The notes: generated by a model from the letters alone, not told the origin. Positions 35,364 through 44,110 are shown, counted from the first letter of the stretch. The stretch: 58,762 nt of DNA from Acidobacteriota bacterium (GCA_023391155.1 JAEWBM010000203.1:1-58762), one strand, 5' to 3'. Made by a program: numbers and translations.

Positions 35364-35441
35364 GAAGGGTGGCCTGATAAGCGCCGAGAGATAGTTTTTG
35401 AAAAAATATAACCAAAATCGGCGAAAATGCCTCGGTTATTC

Positions 35442-35470
35442 TTGACTTTCAATTTTTGAAAATTTATTCT
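35442..35470 (+). promoter_or_regulatory. Sigma70-type promoter of the tonB operon
   Basis: TTGACT (35442-35447) and TATTCT (35465-35470) are separated by 17 bases in an AT-rich stretch. Both hexamers are one mismatch from consensus. Transcription would start near 35477. Confidence 0.65.
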
Positions 35471-35626
35471 TTGTTACGTTGCTGGTCAATTAAATACTTC
35501 GTATCTGCATTTTGTTCAGTTTTCATTGGCAGGAAAACCGAACAACGTGGGACTTTTGTTTAGATTGCCGGCAGAGCCTATTTTGCCCCGCACTTAATGA
35601 ACGAAGGTTCAAACGTAAGAAAGTCA

Positions 35627-35691
35627 GGTCCGAACCACACATGACTGCAGTCGTGTAGACGGTAATTCGTCTGCAACGCGGGGTTCGGTCC
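35627..35691 (+). promoter_or_regulatory. Candidate structured leader RNA (three-way junction)
   Basis: GGTCCGAACC (35627-35636) pairs with GGTTCGGTCC (35682-35691) at nine of ten positions. Enclosed are two hairpins: 35637-35656 (ACAC/GTGT, a two-base bulge, then GAC/GTC around TGCA) and 35657-35672 (AGACG/CGTCT around GTAATT). A nine-base single strand (GCAACGCGG) completes the junction. It ends 75 bases before the tonB ATG. It matches no riboswitch class I recognise; a cis-acting control element is inference. Confidence 0.5.
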
Positions 35692-35766
35692 TTTACATCG
35701 TATTGTCAGCAAAGCTAAAAGCCCCTTGACCATTGTTTGGCACCGGAAGACAGGGAGGAAGAAAGA

Positions 35767-36585
35767 ATGTTAGATCAATTAGTTGAGTCAAAAAGTCACG
35801 CCGCAGAAGACACAAAGCGTAGCGGATTTCTGCTTACGACCTTTGTGATCATGGTGTCGATCTTGCTCAGCGCATGGCTTTACAGCCTCTTTGCCAAAGA
35901 TTACGGCATGGGAGCCGACGATCTGTCGCTGCAGACGCTCGTCGCCCCGCCGGTGGTCGAAGAGGCCCCTGAGCCGGAGCCTGAGCCGGAGCCTGAACAG
36001 CGGCAGAGGGACCCCAACGTGGATATTCGCAAAGAGATCATCGCGAGTATGAACGAACCGCCTCCGAAGGTTCCGGACAAGGTCAGCAGTGTCAAATCAG
36101 ATATTCCGCCGCGGGATCCGAATAAGTTTACTATCCAGGGCGACCGAAACTATTCAGCGGCAAACGCCCCGCCGCCTGATTATAAAGGCCCGGTTAACAC
36201 CAGCGGCACGGGCAGCGATAGCGCATTGCCCGGTGGCGGCGGCACCGGAGAGACCGGACGCGATACACCGCCTCCGCCGCCTCCGCCCAAGCCGAAACCG
36301 CCATCACGCCCGATCTCGGGTGGTGTGCTTAACGGTAAGGCTCGGAGCCTGCCGCAGCCGGCTTACCCGCCTGCAGCCAAAGCGGTTAGAGCTGCCGGCC
36401 GTGTCACGGTCCAAGTGGTCATCGACGAATCAGGTAATGTGATCTCGGCATCGGCAGCCAGCGGACATCCGCTGCTCAAGCCTGCTGCCGTCGCTGCAGC
36501 ACGCCGTGCCAAGTTCAGCCCGACGATGCTTTCGGGCCAGCCGGTGAAGGTTTCCGGTGTGATCACTTACAACTTTACGTTATAA
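35767..36585 (+). CDS. tonB: Energy transducer TonB
   Basis: 272 residues from the ATG at 35767, which follows AGGGAGGAAGAAAG; an upstream TTG adds ten residues but lies on the ribosome site. A single inner-membrane helix (about 20-38), a long Pro/Glu/Lys-rich periplasm-spanning linker with EPEPEPEPE and PPPPPPKPKPP runs, and a C-terminal TonB domain (LPQPAYPPAAKAVRAAGRV...GVITYNFTL). It transmits proton-motive energy from ExbBD to outer-membrane transporters. Genes for ExbB and two ExbD follow. Confidence 0.93.
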   Translation: MLDQLVESKSHAAEDTKRSGFLLTTFVIMVSILLSAWLYSLFAKDYGMGADDLSLQTLVAPPVVEEAPEPEPEPEPEQRQRDPNVDIRKEIIASMNEPPPKVPDKVSSVKSDIPPRDPNKFTIQGDRNYSAANAPPPDYKGPVNTSGTGSDSALPGGGGTGETGRDTPPPPPPPKPKPPSRPISGGVLNGKARSLPQPAYPPAAKAVRAAGRVTVQVVIDESGNVISASAASGHPLLKPAAVAAARRAKFSPTMLSGQPVKVSGVITYNFTL

Positions 36586-36613
36586 ACGACCGCGATCTGT
36601 TCCTCCGATAGAT

Positions 36614-36636
36614 GCGGCGGCGCTCCAAGCCGCCGC
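36614..36636 (+). other. Intercistronic hairpin between tonB and exbB
   Basis: GCGGCGG and CCGCCGC form a seven-base-pair stem without a T run. It may stabilise the upstream message or cause partial attenuation; the following gene has a very strong ribosome site (TTTTGGAGGAAAAACA). Confidence 0.45.
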
Positions 36637-36705
36637 TCTCTCGGAAGGGGCATAATAAGATCTATTTGCAATAAATAAATTTTCGATTCTTTTGGAGGAA
36701 AAACA

Positions 36706-37455
36706 ATGACTTTTTTCGCAAGCCTGGTGGGAAATGACTTCTCCGGCTCATTATTGATGTTCGCCGAGGGTGGGCAGATCTCATTTGGTATCTATGATAT
36801 CGCGGCAAGTTTGACCATCCCGGGTTGGGTCGTGATCATCACGCTGCTGATCCAATCGGTATATCTGATCGCGGTCGGTATCGAACGTTGGCTCACCTAT
36901 AACAAGGCAAAGCAGCAGTCGCGGCAGTATGCTCCGAAAGTTGCCCAGGCTTTGAAAAACAGCAATATTGACGAGGCTATCAGCATCAGCGATAAGCACA
37001 AAGATTCGCACCTCGCTATGGTCGTTTCGTCGGGCCTTAAGGAATTCAGTGCTCATTCGGGCGGCGAGATCACTGCCGATGAGATGGAAGCTTCGAAGCG
37101 TGCCCTCGAGCGTGCTATCGCGGTTAAGACCGCTGAGCTCAAGCGCGGCCTTTCGGGCCTCGCCACTGTCGGATCGACAGCTCCGTTCGTCGGACTGTTC
37201 GGAACGGTCGTCGGCATCATCGGTGCTTTCGTCGCACTCGCTCAGAGTGAAAGTGCCGGTATCGGTGCTGTCGGTGCTGCTATCGCTGAGGCCCTCGTTG
37301 CTACGGCATTCGGTATCGCTGTGGCGGTTCCCGCTGTGTGGCTGTTCAACTACTTCACCAACAAGGTGACGAGCTTTGGCGTTGAAATGGAGAACTCGGC
37401 CTCTGAACTGGTCGATTACTTTATCCGCCAGCGCACCAAACGGCTGCAGGGCTAG
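36706..37455 (+). CDS. exbB: MotA/TolQ/ExbB proton channel protein
   Basis: 249 residues with three membrane helices (about 25-48, 145-170, 190-215). The signature region LATVGSTAPFVGLFGTVVGIIGAF, followed by a second glycine-rich helix with GAAIAEALVATAFGIAVAVPAV, is diagnostic for the ExbB/TolQ proton channel. It forms a pentamer around an ExbD dimer and powers TonB. Position between tonB and exbD supports exbB over tolQ. Confidence 0.93.
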   Translation: MTFFASLVGNDFSGSLLMFAEGGQISFGIYDIAASLTIPGWVVIITLLIQSVYLIAVGIERWLTYNKAKQQSRQYAPKVAQALKNSNIDEAISISDKHKDSHLAMVVSSGLKEFSAHSGGEITADEMEASKRALERAIAVKTAELKRGLSGLATVGSTAPFVGLFGTVVGIIGAFVALAQSESAGIGAVGAAIAEALVATAFGIAVAVPAVWLFNYFTNKVTSFGVEMENSASELVDYFIRQRTKRLQG

Positions 37456-37500
37456 TTTCTAGAAAGCACCCTTTAGCATTAACCGAAGGAGAGTAAGGAC

Positions 37501-37947
37501 ATGGGAGCAAAGGTCGGAGGTTCCGACGAATACAACTCGGATATCAACGTAACACCGATGGTGGATATCATGCTGGTGCTGCTGATCATCTTTATGATCG
37601 TCACGCCGCTGCTCCAACAGGGCGTTACAGTGAACATTCCGAAGGACATGATGACACCGGAAGAGGATGTCGAGATCACCAAGGATACCTCCGTCGTGAT
37701 CGCCATCCCCAACAACAACGACTTCTATATAGGCAAAGACCCTTATCCGATCACCGCACTGGGAGAAAAGATCCAGTCGATGATGAAGGACAAAGCTCCG
37801 GATAAGCGAATCGTCTATATCAAGAGCGGCGTTGATGTTGATTACGGTACCGTCGTGCAGGCCATCGATACCATCCGTAAACAGGACATCGATAAGATCG
37901 GCTTGGTCGCCGACCGCCGGAAGGGCGGGGAGGCTCCGCAAAATTAG
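37501..37947 (+). CDS. exbD: Biopolymer transport protein ExbD (first copy)
   Basis: 148 residues: short cytoplasmic N-terminus, one membrane helix with the proton-carrying Asp in NVTPMVDIMLVLLIIFMIVTP, and a periplasmic domain (about 45-148). It starts 45 bases after exbB with a GAAGGAGAG ribosome site. The periplasmic domain has a distinctive IPNNNDFYIGKDPYPITAL segment. Confidence 0.93.
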   Translation: MGAKVGGSDEYNSDINVTPMVDIMLVLLIIFMIVTPLLQQGVTVNIPKDMMTPEEDVEITKDTSVVIAIPNNNDFYIGKDPYPITALGEKIQSMMKDKAPDKRIVYIKSGVDVDYGTVVQAIDTIRKQDIDKIGLVADRRKGGEAPQN

Positions 37948-37994
37948 ACGGGCCGGGCCAATGAGGCCCGCCCGCGGCTATTCAGAGGAATATT

Positions 37995-38474
37995 ATGGGA
38001 ATGTCATCAGGTGGCTCGAAAGATGAAGCCACACCATTCATTAATGTAACCCCTTTGATCGACGTGCTGCTCGTGCTCCTGATCATCTTTATGATCATCA
38101 CTCCGGTCAAGCCGAGCAGGTTCGAGGCAAAGGTTCCGGCGGAACCCAAGAAGCAGGAAAATCTTGAGGTTAAGCCGAACCCGCTTACGCTTGTCGTTAC
38201 GATCAACCGCGCTTCGCGAGGCATACAGCTCAATAACGAATCGGCCGGCTCGATCGACGATACGCAAGCGCTTACGGACCGCCTTTCGGCGATCTTCAAA
38301 GAGCGTGAGAACAATCGGGTAATGCGTGAGGGAACCAACGAGATCGAAAAGACCATCTTTATCAAGTCACCCACTTCGGTACGTTACGGTGACGTAGTCA
38401 AGGTAATTGATGCCGCAAAACTTGCGGGTGCCGAACCGATCGGGTTGCAGATAGACGATTTATCAGCAGATTAA
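37995..38474 (+). CDS. exbD: Biopolymer transport protein ExbD (second copy)
   Basis: 159 residues with the same plan: the membrane helix carries NVTPLIDVLLVLLIIFMIITP, and the periplasmic domain differs clearly from the first copy. Two unlike ExbD subunits with one ExbB occur in Myxococcota, Acidobacteriota and Bacteroidota systems and may assemble as a heterodimer (known for related systems, inferred here). A hairpin in the 47-base gap before it (GGGCCGGGCC...GGCCCGCCC) may tune its expression. Confidence 0.93.
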   Translation: MGMSSGGSKDEATPFINVTPLIDVLLVLLIIFMIITPVKPSRFEAKVPAEPKKQENLEVKPNPLTLVVTINRASRGIQLNNESAGSIDDTQALTDRLSAIFKERENNRVMREGTNEIEKTIFIKSPTSVRYGDVVKVIDAAKLAGAEPIGLQIDDLSAD

Positions 38475-38534
38475 TATTTGGCCCGGGTGACGGCGGGGCT
38501 CTCTTCCCGCCGCCGGCCATCCATGGAGTAGAAA

Positions 38535-39518
38535 ATGAGATCTTCTCGTTTAGGGATACTTACGTTATTGGTACTGACGGTATTCCTTACCACGAATTGT
38601 GCCTATTTTAACCGGATACTTTCGCGAAAGAATCTGGTGGACGGGTCCGTCGCCTATAAAGAGCGCAAATTTGCCGAGGCTGAAGACCTTTTCCGCCGTG
38701 CGGCAGAGCGTGACCCCGAGGGCGAAACGCTTGAGGGCCGAACCGCTCAGCTCTTTTTGGCTCGCACGATCCATTCACGCTATATCGGTGATCGAGCTAA
38801 CGATGCATTAGCCGAACAGGCTATTGTCGAATACCAGAAAATGCTCGCTCTTGATCCGAACGAGCAAAGCTCGTATAAGGCCGTCGCCGGTCTTTATGAG
38901 AATCTTCAGCGAAATGACGACTGGCTTAAATGGGTGACCGATCGGGCGAACAACCAATCGATCGAGCCTCACTACAGGGCTGAGGCGTATACGTCGCTTG
39001 CCGCGCGGCAAAATACTTGTGCGAACGAAATATCCGGCGCCGAGGCTAACCGCAAACAGGTTCAGCGTGACGGTAAGGACGTATACCAATACGTGAAACC
39101 GCAAAATGCCGAGGACCTCGAGCGGATGCGGTCCTGCGTACAGCAGGGAATGCAGTTCACCCAACAGGCGCTTGAGCTTGAGACCGAAGAGGTGAAGAAT
39201 GCGAAGAACTTTAACATTCAGGCTACTGACGCTGAACTGCGTGCCACGCTCGAAAAGATAAAAGCATTCGAATCCGCACGCTCTTATCGAGCAAGCATGC
39301 TGATCCAGGCATCGAGGCTCGCCGAGATGGACGCGAATGAGGCGGAGGCCACTCGGCTCCGCGACGAGGCAGAAACCGCTCGCCAACAGTTCCTCGAACT
39401 GAGCGAGGTCAGCACGGCCATACAGAATGAACTGGATTCGCGAGCCGCTGCCGCTGCTGCCGCAAATGCGAATGCCAATGCCAACGCAAATGCGAATACG
39501 GCCCCGGCCGAACAGTAA
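38535..39518 (+). CDS. TPR lipoprotein closing the tonB operon
   Basis: 327 residues. The N-terminal signal ends LTTNC, an imperfect lipobox (Asn before Cys), then CAYFNR. TPR-type helices follow (SVAYKERKFAEAEDLFRRAAERDPEG and others), then a long charged helix and an Ala/Asn repeat tail (NANANANAN) before APAEQ. It follows exbD after 60 bases, which hold a GC-rich hairpin, and the operon terminator lies 15 bases past its stop. Such proteins may recruit partners for the TonB complex or outer-membrane assembly, by context only. Confidence 0.75.
   Translation: MRSSRLGILTLLVLTVFLTTNCAYFNRILSRKNLVDGSVAYKERKFAEAEDLFRRAAERDPEGETLEGRTAQLFLARTIHSRYIGDRANDALAEQAIVEYQKMLALDPNEQSSYKAVAGLYENLQRNDDWLKWVTDRANNQSIEPHYRAEAYTSLAARQNTCANEISGAEANRKQVQRDGKDVYQYVKPQNAEDLERMRSCVQQGMQFTQQALELETEEVKNAKNFNIQATDAELRATLEKIKAFESARSYRASMLIQASRLAEMDANEAEATRLRDEAETARQQFLELSEVSTAIQNELDSRAAAAAAANANANANANANTAPAEQ
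39462..39500 (+). repeat. Asn-Ala codon repeat
   Basis: About six to seven consecutive near-identical six-base units of the AAYGCN type encode the NANANA tail of the TPR lipoprotein. The same tail type recurs at the end of the SurA-like gene at 42833. Confidence 0.7.
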
Positions 39519-39532
39519 TTGGCACTGAGACT

Positions 39533-39575
39533 GAAAGTGATGCTTGGCTCCTCGTGGGCCGGCATCACTTTTTTA
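39533..39575 (+). terminator. Terminator of the tonB operon
   Basis: AAAGTGATGC pairs with GCATCACTTT around an 18-base loop that can form a further short GGC/GCC stem. A run of T follows. Confidence 0.8.
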
Positions 39576-39656
39576 GCGCCCGAGAAAATATGTCGGGGTA
39601 CCCGAATCTCGCAAATCTCATCTAAATACGGTTACAATTGAATTAGCAGAGTCGCT

Positions 39657-41867
39657 ATGATCCGGATAGAGGATGTGATCGATCAGGTCGAGAGCAATCG
39701 GCCCAACGCGGATGTCGAACTCATTCGCAGGGCCTATCTCTTTTCCGCGCTTCATCACAAGGGGCAAAAGCGTGCCTCGGGTGAGCCCTACCTGGTACAT
39801 CCGCTTGAGGTGGCGAATATCCTCGCCGAAATGCGGCTCGATGAGGTGAGCGTCTCGACCGGATTGCTGCACGATGTGGTCGAGGACACGCTTGTCGATC
39901 TCGACACGATCCGGTCTTATTTCGGCGACGAGATCACGCTCCTCGTCGACGGGCTCACCAAGATCGCCCAGATCAGCAATCTGTCAAAGGAACGGCAGCA
40001 GGCGGAAAACGTCCGCAAAATGGTGCTGGCGATGATCACCGATGTGCGCGTCGTGCTCATCAAGCTCGCCGACCGCCTCCACAACATGCGGACGATGCAG
40101 TTCCTCTCACCTGAGAAGCGGGCACGCATTTCCCAGGAAACCCTCGACATCTATGCACCCATCGCCCACCGCCTGGGAATGGGTAAGATGCGAAGCGAGC
40201 TGGAAGACCTCTCGTTCCAAAACCTGCACCCGGCTGAATATGCCCGCCTTGCGAAAGAGGTCGACGTCCGCCGGCCCGAACTTGAAGCAAATCTTGACCG
40301 CATCAAGAAAACTATCGAAGAGCGTCTCAGGGCCAATGAGGTGCCTTTCATCGAGATCCAGGGCCGCGTAAAGCGTCTCTATTCACTCTGGAAAAAGCTG
40401 AAGAAACAGAAGCTCACCATCGAACAGGTCTATGATCTGATCGCCGCCCGGATAATCACGCCGAACGACAAAAAGTATTGTTATCTGACACTTAGCGTCA
40501 TTCACGACACCTGGACACCGGTGCCCGAACGATTCAAGGATTGGATCGCGATCCCGCGAGATAACCTCTACCGTTCGCTTCACACGTCGGTCATCGGCGA
40601 TGGCGGCCAGGCATTCGAGGTTCAGATACGCACCGAGGAGATGCACCACATCGCCGAAGAGGGCGTTGCCGCACACTGGAAATATAAGGAAAGCAAGCTC
40701 GGCTCGGCCGAGGACGACGAGAGCCTCGACGAGCTCCGCAAGACGGTCGAAAAGCTGCTGCTGCCGCTCGTGGAAACGACCCAAGACGAGGAGGATTCCG
40801 AAGATTTTCTCGAATCGCTCAAGCTCGATCTTTTCCCCAAGGATGTTTATACCTTTACTCCGATGGGCAAAGTGATCCAGTTGCCGCGCGGCTCGTCGCC
40901 TATCGATTTCGCATACGCGATCCACTCAGAGGTCGGAGACCAATGCACGGGTGCCAAGATAAACGGCCGCATCGTGCCGATCAAGACAGAGCTGCAGAAC
41001 GGTGATGTGGTCGAGATAATGACGACGACAAATTCTAAGCCCTCCCGGGATTGGCTAAACTACGTTGTCACGTCAAAGGCCCGCAGCCGCATCCGACACT
41101 GGATAGCCGAACAGCAGCGTGCGGAATCGATCGACATGGGCCGCAAGCTGCTGGAGAAGGAAGCAGACAAATTCAATCTCGCGCCCAAAAAGCTGCTCAA
41201 CAACGACACCGAGATGAAGCGGATCGCCAACGAGTACGGCCTCGGCCGGCCCGAAGATCTGCTTGCCTCGATCGGCTACGGCAAGACGCTGCCGCGAAAC
41301 GTGCTGTCCAAGTTCCTCGGGCCCGAGAAATTTGCCGAGCTTGACCCCGAAAAGCGTAAAGACAATCGTCTGACCTCCGGCGTCAAGGCCGTCAAGAAAT
41401 TCATCGGCCTCGGCGAAGACGCGATCGTCGTCAAGGGCGTCGACAATCTGCTCACGACGCGGGCCCGCTGCTGCAATCCGCTTCGGGGCGAGGACATCAT
41501 CGGCTATATCTCGCTCGGCAAGGGCATCGTGGTCCATAACAAACGCTGTAAGAACGTCAAGCAGCTGATGGTCAACCGCGACCGCATCGTCGAGGTCGAT
41601 TGGGCCAAGAGCGAAAAGGACGAGATCCAGTCGGTCCGCCTTCTTGTCACGACCGAGAACCGTACCGGTATGCTCGCCGGCATCACCAACGCCATCGCCG
41701 ACATCAAGACCGGCATTCGCGATGCCTCCGCCAGCGTCTCCCGCGACGACAAGGGGCTCATCGAGGTGACCGTCGAGGTCTTCGATAAGAAACATCTGGA
41801 CCGCGTCGTTTCCGCCATCGAACACGTCCCCAACGTCATCGCCGTCGAACGCATGAACCGGGCGTAA
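39657..41867 (+). CDS. rel: Bifunctional (p)ppGpp synthetase/hydrolase, RelA/SpoT family
   Basis: 736 residues with the full Rel layout. HD hydrolase domain (HHKGQKRASG...YLVHPLEV and LHD at 71-73, then VKLADRLHNMRTM, read from VLIKLADRLHNM), synthetase domain near 240-340 (LYSLWKKLKK, YRSLHTSVIG, FEVQIRTEEM), TGS domain (VYTFTPMGKVIQLP), a cysteine-containing zinc-finger/helical region (TTRARCCNPL, HNKRC) and a C-terminal ACT domain. Both active sites look intact, so it should make and degrade the stringent-response alarmone. It is the only such gene in the window. Confidence 0.96.
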   Translation: MIRIEDVIDQVESNRPNADVELIRRAYLFSALHHKGQKRASGEPYLVHPLEVANILAEMRLDEVSVSTGLLHDVVEDTLVDLDTIRSYFGDEITLLVDGLTKIAQISNLSKERQQAENVRKMVLAMITDVRVVLIKLADRLHNMRTMQFLSPEKRARISQETLDIYAPIAHRLGMGKMRSELEDLSFQNLHPAEYARLAKEVDVRRPELEANLDRIKKTIEERLRANEVPFIEIQGRVKRLYSLWKKLKKQKLTIEQVYDLIAARIITPNDKKYCYLTLSVIHDTWTPVPERFKDWIAIPRDNLYRSLHTSVIGDGGQAFEVQIRTEEMHHIAEEGVAAHWKYKESKLGSAEDDESLDELRKTVEKLLLPLVETTQDEEDSEDFLESLKLDLFPKDVYTFTPMGKVIQLPRGSSPIDFAYAIHSEVGDQCTGAKINGRIVPIKTELQNGDVVEIMTTTNSKPSRDWLNYVVTSKARSRIRHWIAEQQRAESIDMGRKLLEKEADKFNLAPKKLLNNDTEMKRIANEYGLGRPEDLLASIGYGKTLPRNVLSKFLGPEKFAELDPEKRKDNRLTSGVKAVKKFIGLGEDAIVVKGVDNLLTTRARCCNPLRGEDIIGYISLGKGIVVHNKRCKNVKQLMVNRDRIVEVDWAKSEKDEIQSVRLLVTTENRTGMLAGITNAIADIKTGIRDASASVSRDDKGLIEVTVEVFDKKHLDRVVSAIEHVPNVIAVERMNRA

Positions 41868-41986
41868 GTCGGCTGTTCACGCCGTTGGGCGTTAGAATAA
41901 CGTGCACAGGGAGCCCTCGGAATACGATATTTATCCCCATAATTTTATCCGGCAGGATTATTAGGACGGTTCGAAATGCAATGCGG

Positions 41987-42022
41987 GCGGCGGCCTTTGC
42001 GGGCTTCCGCCGCTTTGTTTTT
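41987..42022 (+). terminator. Terminator downstream of rel
   Basis: GCGGCGG (41987-41993) and CCGCCGC (42007-42013) form a stem followed by TTTGTTTTT. It lies 120 bases past the rel stop; nothing else in the gap looks coding. Confidence 0.65.
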
Positions 42023-42082
42023 GCCCTTAAATCTGTTAATATTTGCGTTTTGTTCTAAGTCTGCGCATCGCCGATCTTGACT

Positions 42083-42460
42083 ATGAAAGAGATAATTTCG
42101 ACTGAAAACGCTCCCGGTGCGATCGGGCCTTATTCCCAGGCTATCAAGGCAAACGGCATGGTTTTTTGTTCGGGACAGATCCCGATCGATATTTCGACCG
42201 GAGAGTTTGTTTCGGATGACGTTGCCGAACAGGCCGATCAGGTCTTGAAGAACTTGGGTGCGGTTCTTGAGGCGGCAGGTTCCGGGTTTGACCGGGTCGT
42301 CAAGACGACGGTATTTCTAGCGGATATGTCCGATTTTGCGGCGATGAATGACGTTTACGCCCGATATTTTTCCGACAACAAACCGGCACGGGCGACGGTG
42401 CAGGCAGCCGGCCTTCCAAAGGGGGCGCTGGTCGAAATCGACTGCATCGCCCTGGCATAG
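42083..42460 (+). CDS. ridA: RidA-family enamine/imine deaminase
   Basis: 125 residues from the ATG at 42083; a TTG two codons earlier is also in frame. The sequence is a typical YjgF/YER057c/UK114 member: NAPGAIGPYSQAIKANGMVFCSGQIPID, then the C-terminal ARATVQAAGLPKGALVEIDCIAL with the conserved arginine that binds substrate carboxylate. It hydrolyses reactive enamines made by PLP enzymes. A threonine/serine dehydratase gene occurs at the far end of the window, but the two are not linked. Confidence 0.94.
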   Translation: MKEIISTENAPGAIGPYSQAIKANGMVFCSGQIPIDISTGEFVSDDVAEQADQVLKNLGAVLEAAGSGFDRVVKTTVFLADMSDFAAMNDVYARYFSDNKPARATVQAAGLPKGALVEIDCIALA

Positions 42461-42473
42461 CCGCCGGGAAACA

Positions 42474-42508
42474 AGAAAAGCCAAATGCCGAACTTATCGA
42501 CATTTGGC
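42474..42508 (-). terminator. Terminator after rpmB
   Basis: On the minus strand GCCAAATG and CATTTGGC form a perfect eight-base-pair stem around a 13-base loop, followed by TTTTC. It also fills the gap between the convergent ridA and rpmB genes. Confidence 0.7.
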
Positions 42509-42540
42509 AACCAAAACCGTGCTAAGCAGCACAAACTGTT

Positions 42541-42735
42541 TTACGCAGCTTTGATAATTTTGCCCGACTTGATACAGCGGGTGCACACCTTCATTCGGCC
42601 GTTGCCGCCATTGGGCAGCTGAACACGAACCGGCTGAAGATTGGGATTGAACCGCCGCCGCGTTTTGTTATTCGCGTGCGAAACATTGTTTCCAAATTGC
42701 GGGCCCTTCCCGCATACGTCGCAACGTTGTGCCAT
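42541..42735 (-). CDS. rpmB: 50S ribosomal protein L28
   Basis: 64 residues, matching bacterial L28 from MAQRCDVCGKGPQFGN to the end. Both CxxC pairs (C5/C8 and CTRC near the C-terminus) are present, so this is the zinc-binding (C+) form; zinc-free paralogues exist in some bacteria but none is here. It is a single-gene unit with its own terminator. Confidence 0.96.
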   Translation of the reverse strand: MAQRCDVCGKGPQFGNNVSHANNKTRRRFNPNLQPVRVQLPNGGNGRMKVCTRCIKSGKIIKAA

Positions 42736-42832
42736 AATTATTGCCTCCGGAATTACGAGGATATTAAATAGAGTTTTGTAAAACTCAAAAACAAGTTTTA
42801 TACCAAATCCGATATCAGTTAGTCAAGCTATC

Positions 42833-44110
42833 ATGTTAAACGAAACCCTTAGAGGAGCAAATTCCACTGTGCTTAATTTTAATACGAGGTACATCCTCGT
42901 TGCCGTAATGGCTGTTTTCGCGTTGGTCGCGGGGGCGTGCTCCGGCGGTCCCGGTGCGGGGCCCGGCGGAACCGACAGCAATGAGGTTGCCGCTCGCGTC
43001 AACGGTAAAGAGATCCGAATGGAAGAGATCGAAAAAGCCATCAAGGCCCAGGGCCGCGGCCAGGAGGCAAACTTTTCGCCGCTCGAGCTCGCCTCTGCGC
43101 GTCTCAGCGTGCTTGAACAGCTGATCCAGACCGAGGTCATGTTCCAGAAGGCCGAAAAGGAAAATACCGTCCCTTCGGAAGAAGAGGTGACCGCCGAAAT
43201 GAACAAGCGAAAGACCTCCAGCGGCCTTTCGGCAGAACAGTTTGAACAGCAGATGACGCAGGCGGGCGAGACCGAGGCGACCTGGCGCGAGAACGTGAAA
43301 AAAGAGATGGCGATGATGCGGCTGCAGGAGAAGATCGCCGGCCGCGTTGATTCGCCCCGCGACAGCGAGATCGAGGCCTTCTTCAATACTAATCGCGAGC
43401 AATTCAAAAACAAGCGCGGTGCTGAGCTTGCGGCCATCGTCATCGACCCGGCCAACAGCGGCCCCGGCGATACGACGACGAATGAAGCCGAGGTTCAGAT
43501 CCGGCTCCGCGAGATAGCTCAACGGCTCGGTTCCACTGACTTTGCGACCGTGGCTCGTGAGTTCAGTGAGGATCTCGAAACCCGTTCGCGTGGTGGAGAC
43601 TGGCGTTATTTTTCCGAGGAGGAGCTGCAGCAGGCCTTTGGAAATCAGGTTGCCAATATCATCATGAATCAGATGACCAACGGCCAGGTTTTCCAGAACG
43701 CCATACCCTTTGATAATCGCATCCTGATCGTCAAGCTGCTTCGCAAACAAGAGCAGGACGAAGACCTTTCGCTCGAAAGCCCGCAGGTACGACCGCGAAT
43801 CACGGAGCTGTTGATCAACGCTCGGAAGAATTTGCTTTGGCAGTCATACGCAACGATCGCGTTGAACGAGGCCAAGATCGAAAACCTGCTCGCTCAAAAG
43901 GTGGTCGAGAATCCGAACGAGCTCAGCGGCGCACGTCCTGCGGCACCGGTCACGCCCGATGCCAATGCAGATGCGAACGCCAACACTGGCGTGAATGCAA
44001 ATACCGCGGTCGGCAATTCGAACGCGAATGCCTCGGCGGGAAATGCGAATGCCAACACAGCGGCGGGAGCTAATTCGAACGCCGCGGCAAACTCGAACGC
44101 GGCCCAGTAA
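42833..44110 (+). CDS. SurA-like peptidyl-prolyl isomerase lipoprotein
   Basis: 425 residues. The signal ends VAGACSGG, a good lipobox, so the protein is probably a lipoprotein; a GTG at 42869 could also start it. A SurA N-terminal domain follows (ARVNGKEIRMEEIEKAIKAQG..., about 50-180), then a parvulin-like PpiC domain (FKNKRGAELAAIVIDP...DLETRSRGGDWRYF, about 195-315) and an Asn/Ala-rich tail of about 50 residues. The family chaperones outer-membrane proteins in the periplasm. The low-complexity tail is not part of ordinary SurA or PrsA. Confidence 0.88.
   Translation: MLNETLRGANSTVLNFNTRYILVAVMAVFALVAGACSGGPGAGPGGTDSNEVAARVNGKEIRMEEIEKAIKAQGRGQEANFSPLELASARLSVLEQLIQTEVMFQKAEKENTVPSEEEVTAEMNKRKTSSGLSAEQFEQQMTQAGETEATWRENVKKEMAMMRLQEKIAGRVDSPRDSEIEAFFNTNREQFKNKRGAELAAIVIDPANSGPGDTTTNEAEVQIRLREIAQRLGSTDFATVAREFSEDLETRSRGGDWRYFSEEELQQAFGNQVANIIMNQMTNGQVFQNAIPFDNRILIVKLLRKQEQDEDLSLESPQVRPRITELLINARKNLLWQSYATIALNEAKIENLLAQKVVENPNELSGARPAAPVTPDANADANANTGVNANTAVGNSNANASAGNANANTAAGANSNAAANSNAAQ

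Larger units (their letters stand above)
35364..35766 (+). other. 403-base leader region of the tonB operon
   Basis: No reading frame is credible. The stretch holds an AT-rich promoter (35442-35470), a small GAAC/GTTC hairpin near 35599-35610, the candidate three-way-junction RNA (35627-35691) and a purine-rich ribosome site (AGGGAGGAAG) just before the tonB ATG. A leader of about 290 bases is long for a bacterial operon. Confidence 0.7.

Noticed and set aside
36614..36636. Hairpin after tonB as a terminator
   Set aside because: No T run and the next gene continues the operon with a strong ribosome site; listed as an intercistronic hairpin.
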